Part shown: positions 32,491-43,990 of the stretch, piece by piece
How the letters are laid out: every line of letters begins with the position of its first letter
How positions within the stretch are numbered: position 1 is the stretch's first letter
Assembly (NCBI GenBank): GCA_029204225.1
Contig: CM055113.1
Location: 8,766,364 to 8,830,363 of the forward strand
Source of the DNA: Diphasiastrum complanatum
Lineage: Eukaryota; Streptophyta; Lycopodiopsida; Lycopodiales; Lycopodiaceae
Length of the DNA stretch: 64,000 nt
Reading direction: 5' to 3'
The notes under the pieces: generated by a model
Told to the model about the DNA's origin: nothing
Seen by the model: the letters and a program-made list of their open reading frames with translations, nothing else
Database searches by the model: none
Made by a program: the position numbers and the translations under genes

Positions 32491-33544
32491 AATGATGTGC
32501 GCTGAAAGCACTTCTCTCCTTTGAAACGCTAAAAAACCCTCAATGATTGTACTCTACCACAACCCCTCAAGGAGCCATCTTTATTCAAAAATAGCAAGGA
32601 ACATGTGGATAGCAAGAACCCTTAGCACAAGAAACTCGTGGATAACAAGAACTTGTGGCAGCTCTTCCAGCCCTCTATGCACCAAAAAACTCGTGGATAG
32701 CACAAGAAATCTGTGGCATGCAAGAAGAGGCCCCTAAAAACAAGCAATCAATATGTCAAAAGCCTAAAACCTAGTGAAGATGCAAAAAGCAAAAGGGATG
32801 CAGACAAGCAAAAAGAATACGAAACAGCAAGCAAGAGAGAACTAGAAAATGTAAAGAAAACGAGAAAAGAGCGGTAATGGTGTCAATGTTAGCTCTTTAG
32901 CATCCACACCGACTATGGCGAAGACAGTACAAGCATAGGATGAGTATTCTGAGGGTAAGATCCGCTCTTCTCTCGTTTCTCTACTTAGGAACTGACTCAA
33001 ATGACGACTTATTCTAATTCAATGACGGCTTAACCTAAAATCTCCTCCTCTAAGACTTACCCTACTAGAGAATAGAGGGCCTAGATTAACTTAACCTGTT
33101 GCCAGATGAATAATATACAATACAATGTGAAGTAACACAATACATGAAACCACACAAGGGAGAACACTTAGAGAGAAAGATAGGCATGTATTGCAAATGA
33201 GGTTCTTGTGGCAAAATGGACTCTTCCACTCCTATATATACTTGGAGTGATGGTCACTTACAAAAAGACACTATGGGACAAATAGACCACATAGGCTTAA
33301 CTTAATTAAATTGGTACCATGGAACAAACCCCTAATGGACCATAAACAACTGAAATCACTTAAGTTGAACTTATTTAGACTAGTTTAAGTTCCAATCTTC
33401 TAGACTTAGGCTTAGAAGTAAACAACTTTAAGCCATTACAACATGGCGCAAAGGCCTAAACTTGACTGATGAAGTTCTAGGCTTAAGTCTGTATCCTTTT
33501 CAAGATGGCTCGAATATTCCTTAGAATATTAGCCTACAGTAGAA
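32491..33544. other. Spacer left of LTR-T copy 1
   Basis: No coding domain. It may be part of an unrecognised element, but it shows no edge or primer site. Confidence 0.35.
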
Positions 33545-34352
33545 CAGCTCTCCTACTACAATGGGCAGCTAGATGCAAAAACAATCTAATAGAATGTTTA
33601 TGCTAAGTATAATCACAGCTTAAGTATTCTTGTGCCCAACAGGATCTTATAAATTAATTCATACTCACAAAAATATAGAATGGAGTACAGTCCACCGAAG
33701 AGATTAGAAATAGTTTGTGTGTGGTAATACTGATAATGGATCTAGTCAGAAGTTTAGTTCTGAAATAGATTGAAAGAGCAGTATGACAGCGCAAGTTCCT
33801 TAGGCGTCAAAGACAACCATCGTCTGATCAGAAACTGAGGAGTCGTAGACGTCCGTGTTTTGATCAGAGTGAGTGAACAAGTGTGATCAAACAACAATGA
33901 AGTGCATTCAAATCACAACAAGCATTCATCTACATTATATACACAGATAGAAAAACGTGTCGCTGCTATATTACACTGAAGCATAACAAAATAGCGGTTA
34001 CAACTAGAATGATGACATAACTAGGAGGCTCAAAATCATTCGTCTCATGGATGGAGCATCACCTAGAGTGTGTCTGGATGATCCATTTATAAAATTCATC
34101 CATGTATTAATTATAGTAAATATTTGTCACCTAATTAGGTAAGCCATTGTACTTGGAAGTATTTGGCTTGTGTGACAATTGTACATGGTATATATGGTCA
34201 ACGAATCAGGGAATGTTGACGTGGACGAGGACGCTACAAATCTCTCACTTCACATTTTACGTGAAGTGGCTTTCTCTTACTTCGCAAATTCTGAGAAGTG
34301 TCTGGAACGTTCCTCGTTGAAAATAGACGATTGTCGGGATTTTTCTCTCTCT
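33545..34352 (-). mobile_element. LTR-T copy 1 (truncated LTR)
   Basis: About 800 bp matching the left part of LTR-T copy 2 and of copy 3 at 60171, including gctagatgcaaaaacaatct, gtcgtagacgtccgtgtttt and tgatccatttata. Both ends are lost. In minus orientation it lies right after the primer site of copy 2, so it is probably the 3' LTR of the same element with the interior deleted. Confidence 0.8.
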
Positions 34353-34370
34353 TGGTTTATATGAGCTACA

Positions 34371-34382
34371 TTCTGATACCAA
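34371..34382 (-). other. LTR-T primer-binding site (tRNA-iMet type)
   Basis: Minus strand TTGGTATCAGAATG, two bases inside the CCCCATCA end of copy 2. It marks copy 2 as a 5' LTR of a minus-strand copia element. Confidence 0.7.
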
Positions 34383-34384
34383 TC

Positions 34385-35955
34385 TGATGGGGCAAAGGAG
34401 GATAGAGAACGCAAGCGAAGAAGAGAGTAGGAATATTTGCGGAATAGCTTTCCTGTTACAATGGGCTGCTAGATGCAAAAACAATCTAATAGAATGTTTA
34501 TGCTAAGTATAATCACAACTTAAGTGTTCTTGTGCCCAACAGGATCTTATAGGTTAATTCATACTCACAAAAATATAGAATGGAGTACAGTCCACTAAAG
34601 AAATTAGAAATGGCTTGTGTGTGGTATTACTGATAATGGATTTAGTCAGAAGTTTAGTTCTGAAATAGATTGAAAGAGCAGTATGACAGCGCAAGTTCCT
34701 TAGGCATCAAAGACAGCCATCATCTGATCAAAAATTGCGGAGTCATACACGTCCGTGTTTTGATCAGAGCGAGTGAACAAGTGTGATCAAACAACAATGA
34801 AGTGCATTCAAATCACAACAAGCATTCATCTACGTTATATACACAGATAGAAAAGCGTGTTGCTACTATATTACATTGAAGCACAACAAAATAGCAGTTA
34901 CAACCATAATGACGGCGTAATTGGGAGGCTCAAAATCATTCGTCTCATGGACGAAGCATCACCAAGAGTGTGTCTGAATGATCCATTTATAGAATTCATC
35001 CATGTATTAATTACAGTAAATATTTGTCACCTAATTAGGTAAGCTGTTGTATTTGGAAGTATTTGGGTTGTGTGACAACTATACATGGTAAATACGGTCA
35101 ACAAATCAGGGAATGTTGATGCGGATGAGGACGCTGCAAATCTTTCACTTCGGATTTTACGTGAAGTGGCTTTCTCTCACTTCACAAATTTTGGAAAGTG
35201 CTTGGAACGTTCCTCGTTGAAAATAGATGACTGTCAAGATTTTTTTCTCTCTACGAGATTTTGCAAAAAAGCCGACAATGCCTGTAAAAATGCGAGGGTG
35301 CTCTCAGAAAGGTGATAGTGTCTTTAAAACAGTTTAACTTTTTAAAAATAGTTGAAAGGAAAAAACTGAAGCCAAGTGTCGCATTTTTTGGGAGAGTGCA
35401 AAAAAATTGACACTGTCACATTTCGGGGAAATGAGAAGAAGCCGACACTGTTGAAGAGTAGTTGAACTGTTTTCGGGAAAAGCCAACATTGTCGCAATTC
35501 AGAAAAAGCCGACACTGTCGCATTTCGAAAAAAGTCGACACTGCGCAAAAACATAGTTCATTTCTACAGACTGTTGCGACACTTAGTGTATTTCTGCAAA
35601 CTGTTGCGACACTTAGTGTAATTTTGTAGAGTTATTCTAAATGCTAATTCGTGGAAGTTCTTGAAGATGGCCAGGTCTTCAATGATCTTCAAATTATTGA
35701 ACTTAACATCTGAACTTGAAATATGGCAGGATTGGTTACCCTTTGCTGGAGATCAGCCAGAAGCCCGTTGTAGACATTCTTAAAATAATTCGGTTGTCTA
35801 AGTTATGATTCCTGCAGGTATCAGCTGATGAGCAGACATAGAACCAAAGTTGGTTTCACCTGACCCTAGATCACCGATCAATAAACGTACAAGAAGAATC
35901 TTGAAATAGAAATAGTCATTTACCAAGGAGACAACTGTGGACTTAATTTCCAACA
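34385..35955 (-). mobile_element. LTR-T copy 2 (5' LTR, 1571 bp)
   Basis: In plus coordinates from TGATGGGGCAAAGG to ...TTTCCAACA. It aligns with copy 3 (60171-61486) over its whole length except for a longer segment about 35262-35640, where short units around (g/c)cgacactgtcgca and tgttgcgacacttagtgta are repeated. Small ORFs inside follow the LTR and are not genes. Confidence 0.85.
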
Positions 35956-36410
35956 ATAATAACCCGTACCACACCTATAGTTTCAGCATCTTCCATAAAA
36001 AAACCAAGCTCGCCAATAGATACTTTGGAGACAACAACGAAGACTTTCATGTACTGCTCGCTGGAACTAGGCTTCTGAACAATTTTCTATGCCTTTGTAA
36101 AGAAAATTGGATTTGCATCACCAACAGGCATGAGGACAATTTCTTATGGTACGTAGAAGGCCTACACATGTTCATTATATAAATAATGATCGTATGAGAA
36201 GACGACAACATCAAGTTTTTTATATAAGATAGTATATATAGGAAAGTATATATATGAATTTATGATAGTATATATAAGCTAAGGTATCAAGAAGACATAA
36301 TGACATTAATAAATGTAAAAAAATGAATTATCATATCTTAGAATTAGATTCTAAGGATAGTTGTATTTTGAAGCTTTTTATGAATTATCTGCCAGAGTTC
36401 ATGGATAATT
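35956..36410. other. Spacer, AT-rich
   Basis: Contains an 82-codon ORF end and runs of tatatata; no domain recognised. Confidence 0.4.
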
Positions 36411-36647
36411 TGAAATTCTATTTGGAAATCTATAGATTGCATAGTTTCGGAAGAGAACCAACTATGGTATAGAAATGGGATTTGATCTGAAAGTAATTTC
36501 AGATAGATTCAAAATAATATACCTAATTGGAACTTTTCGAATAAGAGAAATTCTCTAGGTATTGTGTGGACAATCTGGAACTAGAACAGGTTTGATAGTT
36601 GAATCATTATCTATAAGTACTACAGTGAAAGGTCAAAGGTTACTAAT
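36411..36647 (+). repeat. Left terminal direct repeat
   Basis: Partner of 38980-39216; shares agagaaccaactatggtata, aacttttcgaata and ggtcaaaggttactaat. Confidence 0.85.
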
Positions 36648-38979
36648 TTCATTTGGAGTGAAATAGAAGTAAGTTTGATCGGGATATATAAGTCTGAGAG
36701 TTCTGTATTGGATCAGCCTAATCTTAGTTAGTACTAGGATCAGTGAGGGGTTGATTGAGTGGATAAAATTATGTAATTAGAGGTAAGTTGGATCGGAAAA
36801 CTGTTGAGATTGAATGTTATTCGTCTCAAAGATTTCTCGGATATGTTATTTACTCATGAGAAATAAAAAATCTTTTGTAGCTGAGTTACAAGATCTTAGT
36901 GAGATATGTGAGTAACATATGTGGGTTCTGGAGGAATCTGCCAGATAAAAATGTGTTTATGTACTGGGTCATACTGAGATTATTCACATATGTGCACGAT
37001 TTATCTTGTATGAAGCTACTGTGTATTCCTAGTTACTAGGGTTATTTAGTGCACTTAACCTAGTCAGTGAATATAAACATGTGATCAAGTATTGTTTTGA
37101 CAGATACTTGCATAGTTAACAAATCTTTGGATTGGAGATTTATGGATTAACATATAAATGGTTTGGATGAGGATCTAAATGTGGTGTCATACTAGTATAA
37201 TTGAGATCTGCACCTAGACATTTGAGATTTCTGAATCATTGGCAATTAACTTGAGTAGTTGATTACTCCAGGATGAAGTTAATTGGTAAAACGATCAGTG
37301 TGATGTGGAATCACCGAGAACTGATGGTTTGGAATTATATTGCTTGTAAGACGCATGATTAGTGAGTCATTTCAGTTCATCAATTAAAATTGTGTGCATT
37401 GGATATACAATTTCTTGGGATAGAGTATTCCTAGTTAAGGAAGGGACTTAGTTCATTAGTGATTGTATCCCAGAGAGCTCAATTGGATAACGAATCATAA
37501 TGAATCCAAGAATAAAAACTGAGTTGATATTCAACAGGACTTTGGGTATCAAGATTTGATTCTAGATTGTAATCTAAAGTTTTTGTATTTGAAGATGATT
37601 GTCATTTTGAAATGCGTTCAGTCTTTCATTACCGGTGGTTTATAGAACTTGAATATCTCGCACTTCAGTCAAAGAATCCTGTTTGGAGAATGTTCCTAAA
37701 ATCCAGTATTTTTCTAGGGGGAAAGATTTTGGAATGACTCTTACTTTTCCTGAGTTATGTTAGACATATACGATACCTTAGCTGAAAGATTTTCAGAGAA
37801 TTGAAAATTCTAAGGAGAGAAGAAGAGTGGACATCAAAGGTAGTAAGTGTGATCGGGAAATGTATTTCGCAATAAGGATTTTAGCAATCCCAGTATATTA
37901 TTGCTTAATACTGGATATTAATTTCTTGGGTAGGATTCATTTAGTTGAATTCATAACTAATATCTTTGTGACCATTGAGTTATCTACAGTTTTGGATGTC
38001 AATTATGATATTAGAAGTAGAATCTGATATATGGATTACATTGGATCTGTTAGTTGATAGAAGCTTGTCCCTAGAGTTGATGCTCATGGATCCAGGGGGA
38101 TTTGAAGCTTATTATTAATCTTTCAAGATCAGAATGTAGTGTTGAACCATGTTAATTCTTCTGTCTAAATCACAGAATCAAGTGTGGATTTGTGGTATCC
38201 ATCTGATAGGCATGTCAGCCATCCAAATAAATGGATTCTCCAGTATTTGGAAACAAGAGATAATATCCTATAGTGATTATAGGACAACTAGAAGATCAGT
38301 GGATCTCTAGAATATCAGATAAGGTAGTTAAGAATTTTCTGTAAGGAAAAGCTGATGGTATGGGACATCAGTAATTTTGGAAAGGAAATTCTAGGACTAT
38401 AAAGATCTGATGATCAATGGTGTATTTTAGTACCTAGTCGCAATATGGGAAAGAAAAAAAAACGTCTGATCTAATGTGGAATATTTTGTAAAATTTTGAG
38501 GTTTAATCTAGATCCCAATGTGGTATCTCATTATTTACAAAATCATAGGCCCTCAAATCTATTTCTCGCTTTCTTAGTTAATCCTTTACTTCTTAGTAGT
38601 TTCTCGAATATAAGACATCAGACTGGTTTATATGAATTCTTTTCAACATGAAGTTATTCTTCTGAAAGACTGTTATGTCATATAAATTACTACTTGTGTG
38701 AATAGACTTGGAATTTAGATAAATTCTAAGGTTATAATTTTTCAATTTCTTAAACCTAGAATATATTTGTTGCATAAATGGATTTCAATGGAATTGTAGT
38801 TTTATCACTCATATTGGAAATATTTGAAGGAGAAGTCCTGGTTGTAATAGAGTGAATCCTTAATTCAAATGCACTTATTACTAACTTTTCTTAGATTTAG
38901 ATATTTTCATATATCATCTTTCCAGTTAATTTTTATTGAAATTTATAATTTCTTTAAAAGGAGGGGTAAAGTGGTGGAA

Positions 38980-39216
38980 TGAAATTCTATTTGGAAATCT
39001 GTAGATTGCATAGTTTCGAAAGAGAACCAACTATGGTATAGAAATGGGATTTGATCCGAAAGTAATTTCAGATAGATTCAGAGTAAGATACCTAATTGGA
39101 ACTTTTCGAATAAAAGAAATTCTCTAGGGATTGTGTGGACAATCTGGAACTAGAACATGTTTGATAGTTGAATCATTATCTATAAGTAGTACAATGAAAG
39201 GTCAAAGGTTACTAAT
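38980..39216 (+). repeat. Right terminal direct repeat
   Basis: Partner of 36411-36647, preceded by a purine-rich tract. Confidence 0.85.
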
Positions 39217-40906
39217 GATAACCGAGCACCAAGAAACACTACTGATAACTTAAATTTTCCAAAAACTTTAAGTTAACAACATCAAGCCCTCAAAAAACCT
39301 TGGTCGTTCGGCATGCAACAATGAATTGTTACTGATAGTCACACAATTTCCAAAATTGTTGACCCTTCATCAAGCATCAATTCCCTTTTTAACCGGCAAA
39401 CCATGCATGCCAAAACCAAAAAGCATAGACGCCAAATGTCAATCATACTCACACTTCAAAAACCCTAAGGTTATATTTTGAAATGAAGAAAAAAGAGTTT
39501 CCATCTCCAGCCGCCACCATCAAGGGAAAGACAGCCATCAACGAGGGGAAAAAGGTTGCTTGAAGCGAGAGAGAGATCTACAGCCAGCAGACCCTCCATA
39601 GCGGCACGCTTCATCACGGCCCACCTCATGCTTCATCGATCACATTCAAGCCTACACCCACCACAGAATCAGCCAACGCTTCACAACGAATATTTATTAA
39701 CTTTCTAGATTGATGGTGCGCATCATCAGCCTGAATGGAGTCCTTAAAGCCTTCCCACGGCCTTCAATACTCACAGATCCAATTATGTGAGGATTCCGCA
39801 GGGCAAGAAACACAAATCAGAAGGTCTTAACAGAATCCAACGGATTTCCCATATCTGGATTTGCTTCTTCATGAATCCCAGATGGATGCACCCAATCGCT
39901 GGTAACCAGCAAGCAGAGACTTCAAAACGATTTCCAGTTTCTTGATCATCTCTTCTCCAGGGTTACTCTCACTTCTACAAAGATCCAGTTAGGTCTACCT
40001 GCGGCCTACACTGGGAAACTCACTTTGTTTCCAGGAAGCATGATTCAACCAAGCTTCCACGACTGAATCAACCATCAGGTTCCAACTCTGACTGGGATCT
40101 ACAGCCGCTCATCAAGAATCCATTAGTTTTGTCATTCAACAAAGAGAACATAGACAAGGACACTCACTGGTCATAAACCAGAAGGTTCTCTAAAAGTCAT
40201 CAGGTAGAGAGCAGAATTTATACAAGAATTGTCTATTCCAAATTGTTTTAGCTATCTTTCCATGCTTAATTGTTCATCAAGCACTCCAACTGGGAAAGTC
40301 ACATAATCAATTCTATTACAGGGAATAGATAGTTCTTGCAAAGAACACACTCCTTCTAGCATCCTAATCTGCTTGTTACTAGAGAGTTTATTACTTTTGC
40401 AACTCCATTTTATGCTCAAAATCACAGGTTCCACAGCAAGATTAGCGTAGGAAAGCACACCACATCCCCAATATGCAGTTTGTTAAGTTCCAAATTTCTA
40501 GCTTCAAGTTGTTTATTCTTCCTGAATAAATCAATTCAGAACAAATCTATCAATAAACATAGCTAGTCAGTTGAATCCAACCCCTTGAAAATTATGGACA
40601 TTTGCATGCAATCACTAACTCCATTAGTATGCAAAAACAAGCCACACGATTTACACATGCAAATCATTCAACATGAATTGGAAATCTCCTCAAAAACCAA
40701 AAAATTTAGAATGAATACAAGACTATTTCTCAGCTTCTCCTTCAAAATTAAAACATGACATTAAGCATGTTACCAACAATCTTGAAGAGCTCCAAGAATT
40801 AACAAATTCAATTCCAAACCTCCTTTGAGAATTCAGCACTCCAAGTGCTTTGATCTTCCAATCCCATGTAGCTTGTCTCCAACTCCCATTCAAGACCGCA
40901 TCTTAG
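39217..40906. other. Noncoding region, possibly element leader
   Basis: No ORF with a known domain. It lies on the internal side of the minus-strand primer site at 40908, so it would be the leader or interior of that element, yet no gag is found. It may be a large non-coding (LARD-like) derivative. Confidence 0.35.
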
Positions 40907-40907
40907 C

Positions 40908-40923
40908 CGTGTTCTGATACCAA
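40908..40923 (-). other. Copia-type primer-binding site
   Basis: Minus strand TTGGTATCAGAACACGG beside the TGTAACA at 40924; similar to the LTR-T primer site. Confidence 0.6.
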
Positions 40924-41640
40924 TGTAACAATCCAAAAGGATTGCCTCTAAGATGAGGATAGGAGAACACAATAGGAGAGACTATGGAGCCAAACCACCC
41001 AACCACATCCTAGATCAAAACTAGATCTAGCCCCCAAGCCATGCCATGTGAAGCAAGAGGAGAAGAGAGAGCCTGGTAACCTAAACCCAATATGTTGATG
41101 GGAGAATCCCCACCTCATTATATAGAGAGTAGAGTCCTGTGCATGAAACCATGCAACCCCCATGCAGGTCAACTATAAATAGATCACATCTCTTCATGCA
41201 GTCCTCCTGCCTATATCTGTCACACAGGCGTGCAATACTCCCTATGTCTCAATTAGAGTGTCTGGGTCATCTCAAGGTAATTAGTTTCAAACATGCCTTG
41301 ACATGGAATTAATTCACGGCGTGACCAATAATCTCGAGTACTGGAGGGCCGGTCTACCACATTAGGACTATTCCAGGTCCTTAACCGAATATGGTCATAA
41401 CAGGTATAGGTTCCGTTGATATCCAGGCTACATTCAGCAGATTTAGTGGAAACGTGATTGGCGTATCCAAAGTTCGATCTAACAAGGAAATCTCGCTCAT
41501 CTCTTATTGAATATCTTGTTGACACATATATCCTACTGTACAATCAATTGTTGCAAAAAATTCTCGCAAATCTACCTCACTTCTATCACTATTGTACAGG
41601 TTCCAGGTAACAACGTACATGACCAGTGATAATCATGTTC
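40924..41640 (-). mobile_element. Putative 5' LTR beside that primer site
   Basis: Inner edge TGTAACAATCC is fixed by the primer site; the outer edge near 41640 is a guess. A 97-residue minus ORF (41543-41253) inside it has a chance EGF-like Cys pattern and is not called. Confidence 0.4.
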
Positions 41641-41695
41641 CAAAACAGTAATTATCTTACGGTTTGAAGCTAGCATCACTTATTCTTGCAATCGA

Positions 41696-42664
41696 TTGCA
41701 AGGAATTGATCTTCTAAAAAAAAAGAGAAAAAAAAAGGACCACTCGCCTAAGCTACCAGGCAGCATTGAAGCTGCTAAAGTAACAGCTGAAGTTTGGTCT
41801 TCACCATTGCTGCCTTCAAGAAATTTACGTACGGATATGAATGATCAATTACATCATCACGAAGAACCCTTCAAGATGACGGAACCGGAAGCACCGCATA
41901 CAGAATTACTCATGAATATTTTGTCTAGCAAGACCAATATTTCATTGGGAGAGCTCCTAAAGTTGGTGCCAAAAGCAAAAGAAGTCTTAGCGCAAAAGTT
42001 AGCTCAAGAAGAATCAGAAGACCATCAGGAGCCGCTCTTTTGTGCTGGATTTGAAGAATCTAACGATGTACTACATGTTGGAGCAGCTTGGGAAAGTGAA
42101 CAAAAGAATATCACTCTGCCAATACAACATAGACAATTTTCTAAAGAAGCAGCCGTGATAGACGGCGGTTCAGGAGTTAACCTGATTTCTACAAAGCTAT
42201 GTACAAAATGGGGCCTTACAAAGATTAAGCCTGCTACTTTTGCTATTAAGCTAGCTGATCAAACGACGGTTAGTCCACGAGGAATGGTGGAAGATATACC
42301 TGTCAGAATTGCAAGAGTATAGTTCGTCATTACTTTCGTCGTGATGGACTTAGCAGAAGCACCAAATGTCTACCGAGTTCTCTTAGGACATCCATGGTTA
42401 CGAGTTGCGCAAGTAATTCATAACTGGAGTACCGGCAAAATCACTTTTGAAAATCGTGAATGTGCAGTTATCCTACGACTTGGACTGTCAAGCCAGTGGT
42501 TCAAAAAGCGGATGACGATTCAGCAACAACAGATCACACTTGTGATCGACCAGAGAAAAAATTGGGAGTTCACTACGATTCTCAAACGGATACTGTCAAG
42601 CAATTCAATGCAAAAGGGTGTAAAATATGAATTTAAAAAAAAAATGAACATTATTACAAAATGA
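41696..42664 (+). pseudogene. Gyp-C protease region (Ty3/gypsy)
   Basis: The 208-residue frame from 41696 starts with a basic KKKRKKKDHSPKL stretch. At its C-terminal third is AAVIDGGSGVNLISTKLC, a retropepsin active site of the DGGSGVN type found in some plant gypsy elements, then ATFAIKLADQTTVSPRG. A TAG at about 42320 interrupts, and the same frame goes on with VYRVLLGHPWLRVAQ and KITFENRECAVIL, the second half of the protease fold. Nothing of reverse transcriptase follows; another gypsy family takes over by about 42740. Confidence 0.8.
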
Positions 42665-42739
42665 CAGAAATTACAGACATGCATGCACACACACATAACA
42701 CGCAATCAATCAATACATGTCTAAGGAATAGCAGGGCTT

Positions 42740-43990
42740 TTGCATAAGGGCTCGCTGGTTGAGCTAAAAGGCGATGTAAATCGGCCTTTTAATCCTTTGG
42801 TTTTTGCTTGAGAAGTTGTGGAATGTTTGAAATTTTTTGGTAATAACATTTATCTTTGTTTTTTGAAAGATGAAATTTATGTGGATGACCATGCAGTCCA
42901 GAGTCTAAAAATTGATTTATCGGATTTGTCTTTGAATGCGCCTGTAAATAATCCCTTAAGTGTTAACTCACCTAAAGGAATAATATTTAACAAGCTTAGG
43001 CAAGAGCATAGCAATGTTTTTCATGATAAGCTCCCTAATGGCCTACCTCCCCGAAGGAGTGTTGACCATTAGATAGAGTTGCTTCCTGGAAGCCAACTTG
43101 TATCTCTTTTTCCATACAGGGTTAGCATCAAAGAAGAGGATGAAATTTCTAAGCAGTTACAAGAACTCCTTAGGATGGGCCATATTCGGCCTAGTAAGTC
43201 CGCTTGGGGAGCACCAATCCTTTTAGTTAGTAAAAAGGATGGTGGCACACGTTTGTGTGGTGACTTTAAAAAGTTAAATGACTTAACCATCAAGAACAGA
43301 TATCCCTTACCTAGGATGGATGATCTTATGGATCGTCTGAATGGATCTAAGTATTTCTCCAAGATAGATCTTAGATCAGGTTACCACAAATAAGGATTAG
43401 GAATGAAGATGTTCCTAAGATTGGATTTTGATCCAGATATGGCCATTATGAGTTTTTAATGTTACCTTTTGGACTCACGAATGCACCTGCCACTTTCTAG
43501 CAGATGATGAACGATATTCTTTTTCCATATCTGGGAAAGTTTGTGGTGGTGTATTTGGATGACATATTAATTTATAGTCGGACCCTTGAGGAGTATGAAG
43601 AGCATCTTCGTATTGTCTTGGATCTTCTAAGACAAGAAAAGCTCTATGCTAAGGAGTCGAAATGTGAGTTCTTCTAGACTAAACTCAAATACCTGGGCCA
43701 TGTCATATCGGATAAAAGTTTTGAAATCGATTTTGACAAAGCCCGTAAGGTACGAGAATGGCCGAGACCCTTGACAATTCGAGATGTGAAATCCTTTTTG
43801 GGCTTCACATGATTCTTTCATAGGTTCATTATGGACTATGCCTTAATAGCATTGCCCTTGAAAATTCTCAATAAGAAATGGAAAAGTATTTCAATGGATT
43901 TTGTGGTTGGACTCCCTAAAACCTGGGGTGACCACGATGCCATTTGGGTGGTGATTGCTTGCACTAATGTGCTAATGGAACTTGTAACTA
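42740..43990 (+). pseudogene. Gyp-D RT fused to integrase by internal deletion
   Basis: Begins with ELKGDVNRPFNP and VDDHAVQSLKIDL, as in Gyp-F. Reverse transcriptase has [49 protein letters not shown], then after a one-base loss GHYEF and the catalytic box [10 protein letters not shown] at about 43550-43580. The thumb region YLGHVISD and VKSFLGF follows. At about 43850-43870 it jumps from DYALIALPLK straight into WKSISMDFVVGLPKTWGDHD, the start of the integrase core, so RNase H and the integrase zinc module are missing. Stops lie at the conserved Arg of F(R)SRYGHYEF (TGA) and at Gln codons. Confidence 0.85.

Larger units (their letters stand above)
36411..39216 (+). mobile_element. Small element with 237-bp direct terminal repeats
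   Basis: TGAAATTCTATTTGG... occurs at 36411-36647 and 38980-39216 with about ten differences. A purine tract, AAAAGGAGGGGTAAAG (about 38956-38971), stands just before the right copy, as a polypurine tract would before a 3' LTR. GATAA lies within a few bases of both outer edges and may be a target duplication. The ends lack the usual ...CA. The 2.3-kb interior has no clear gene; the frame at 37827-38027 (YYCLILDINFLGR) faintly recalls the second half of a gypsy protease (LILGMDFL). Best read as a non-autonomous LTR element. Confidence 0.6.

Noticed and set aside
41253-41543. 97-residue minus ORF with an EGF-like CSLDINGTYTC pattern
   Set aside because: It is inside a putative LTR; two cysteines in a favourable spacing are not enough for an EGF domain.
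43069-43362. Minus ORF similar to a plus ORF at 58162-58401
   Set aside because: Both are antisense shadows of the same gypsy reverse-transcriptase segment in opposite orientation.
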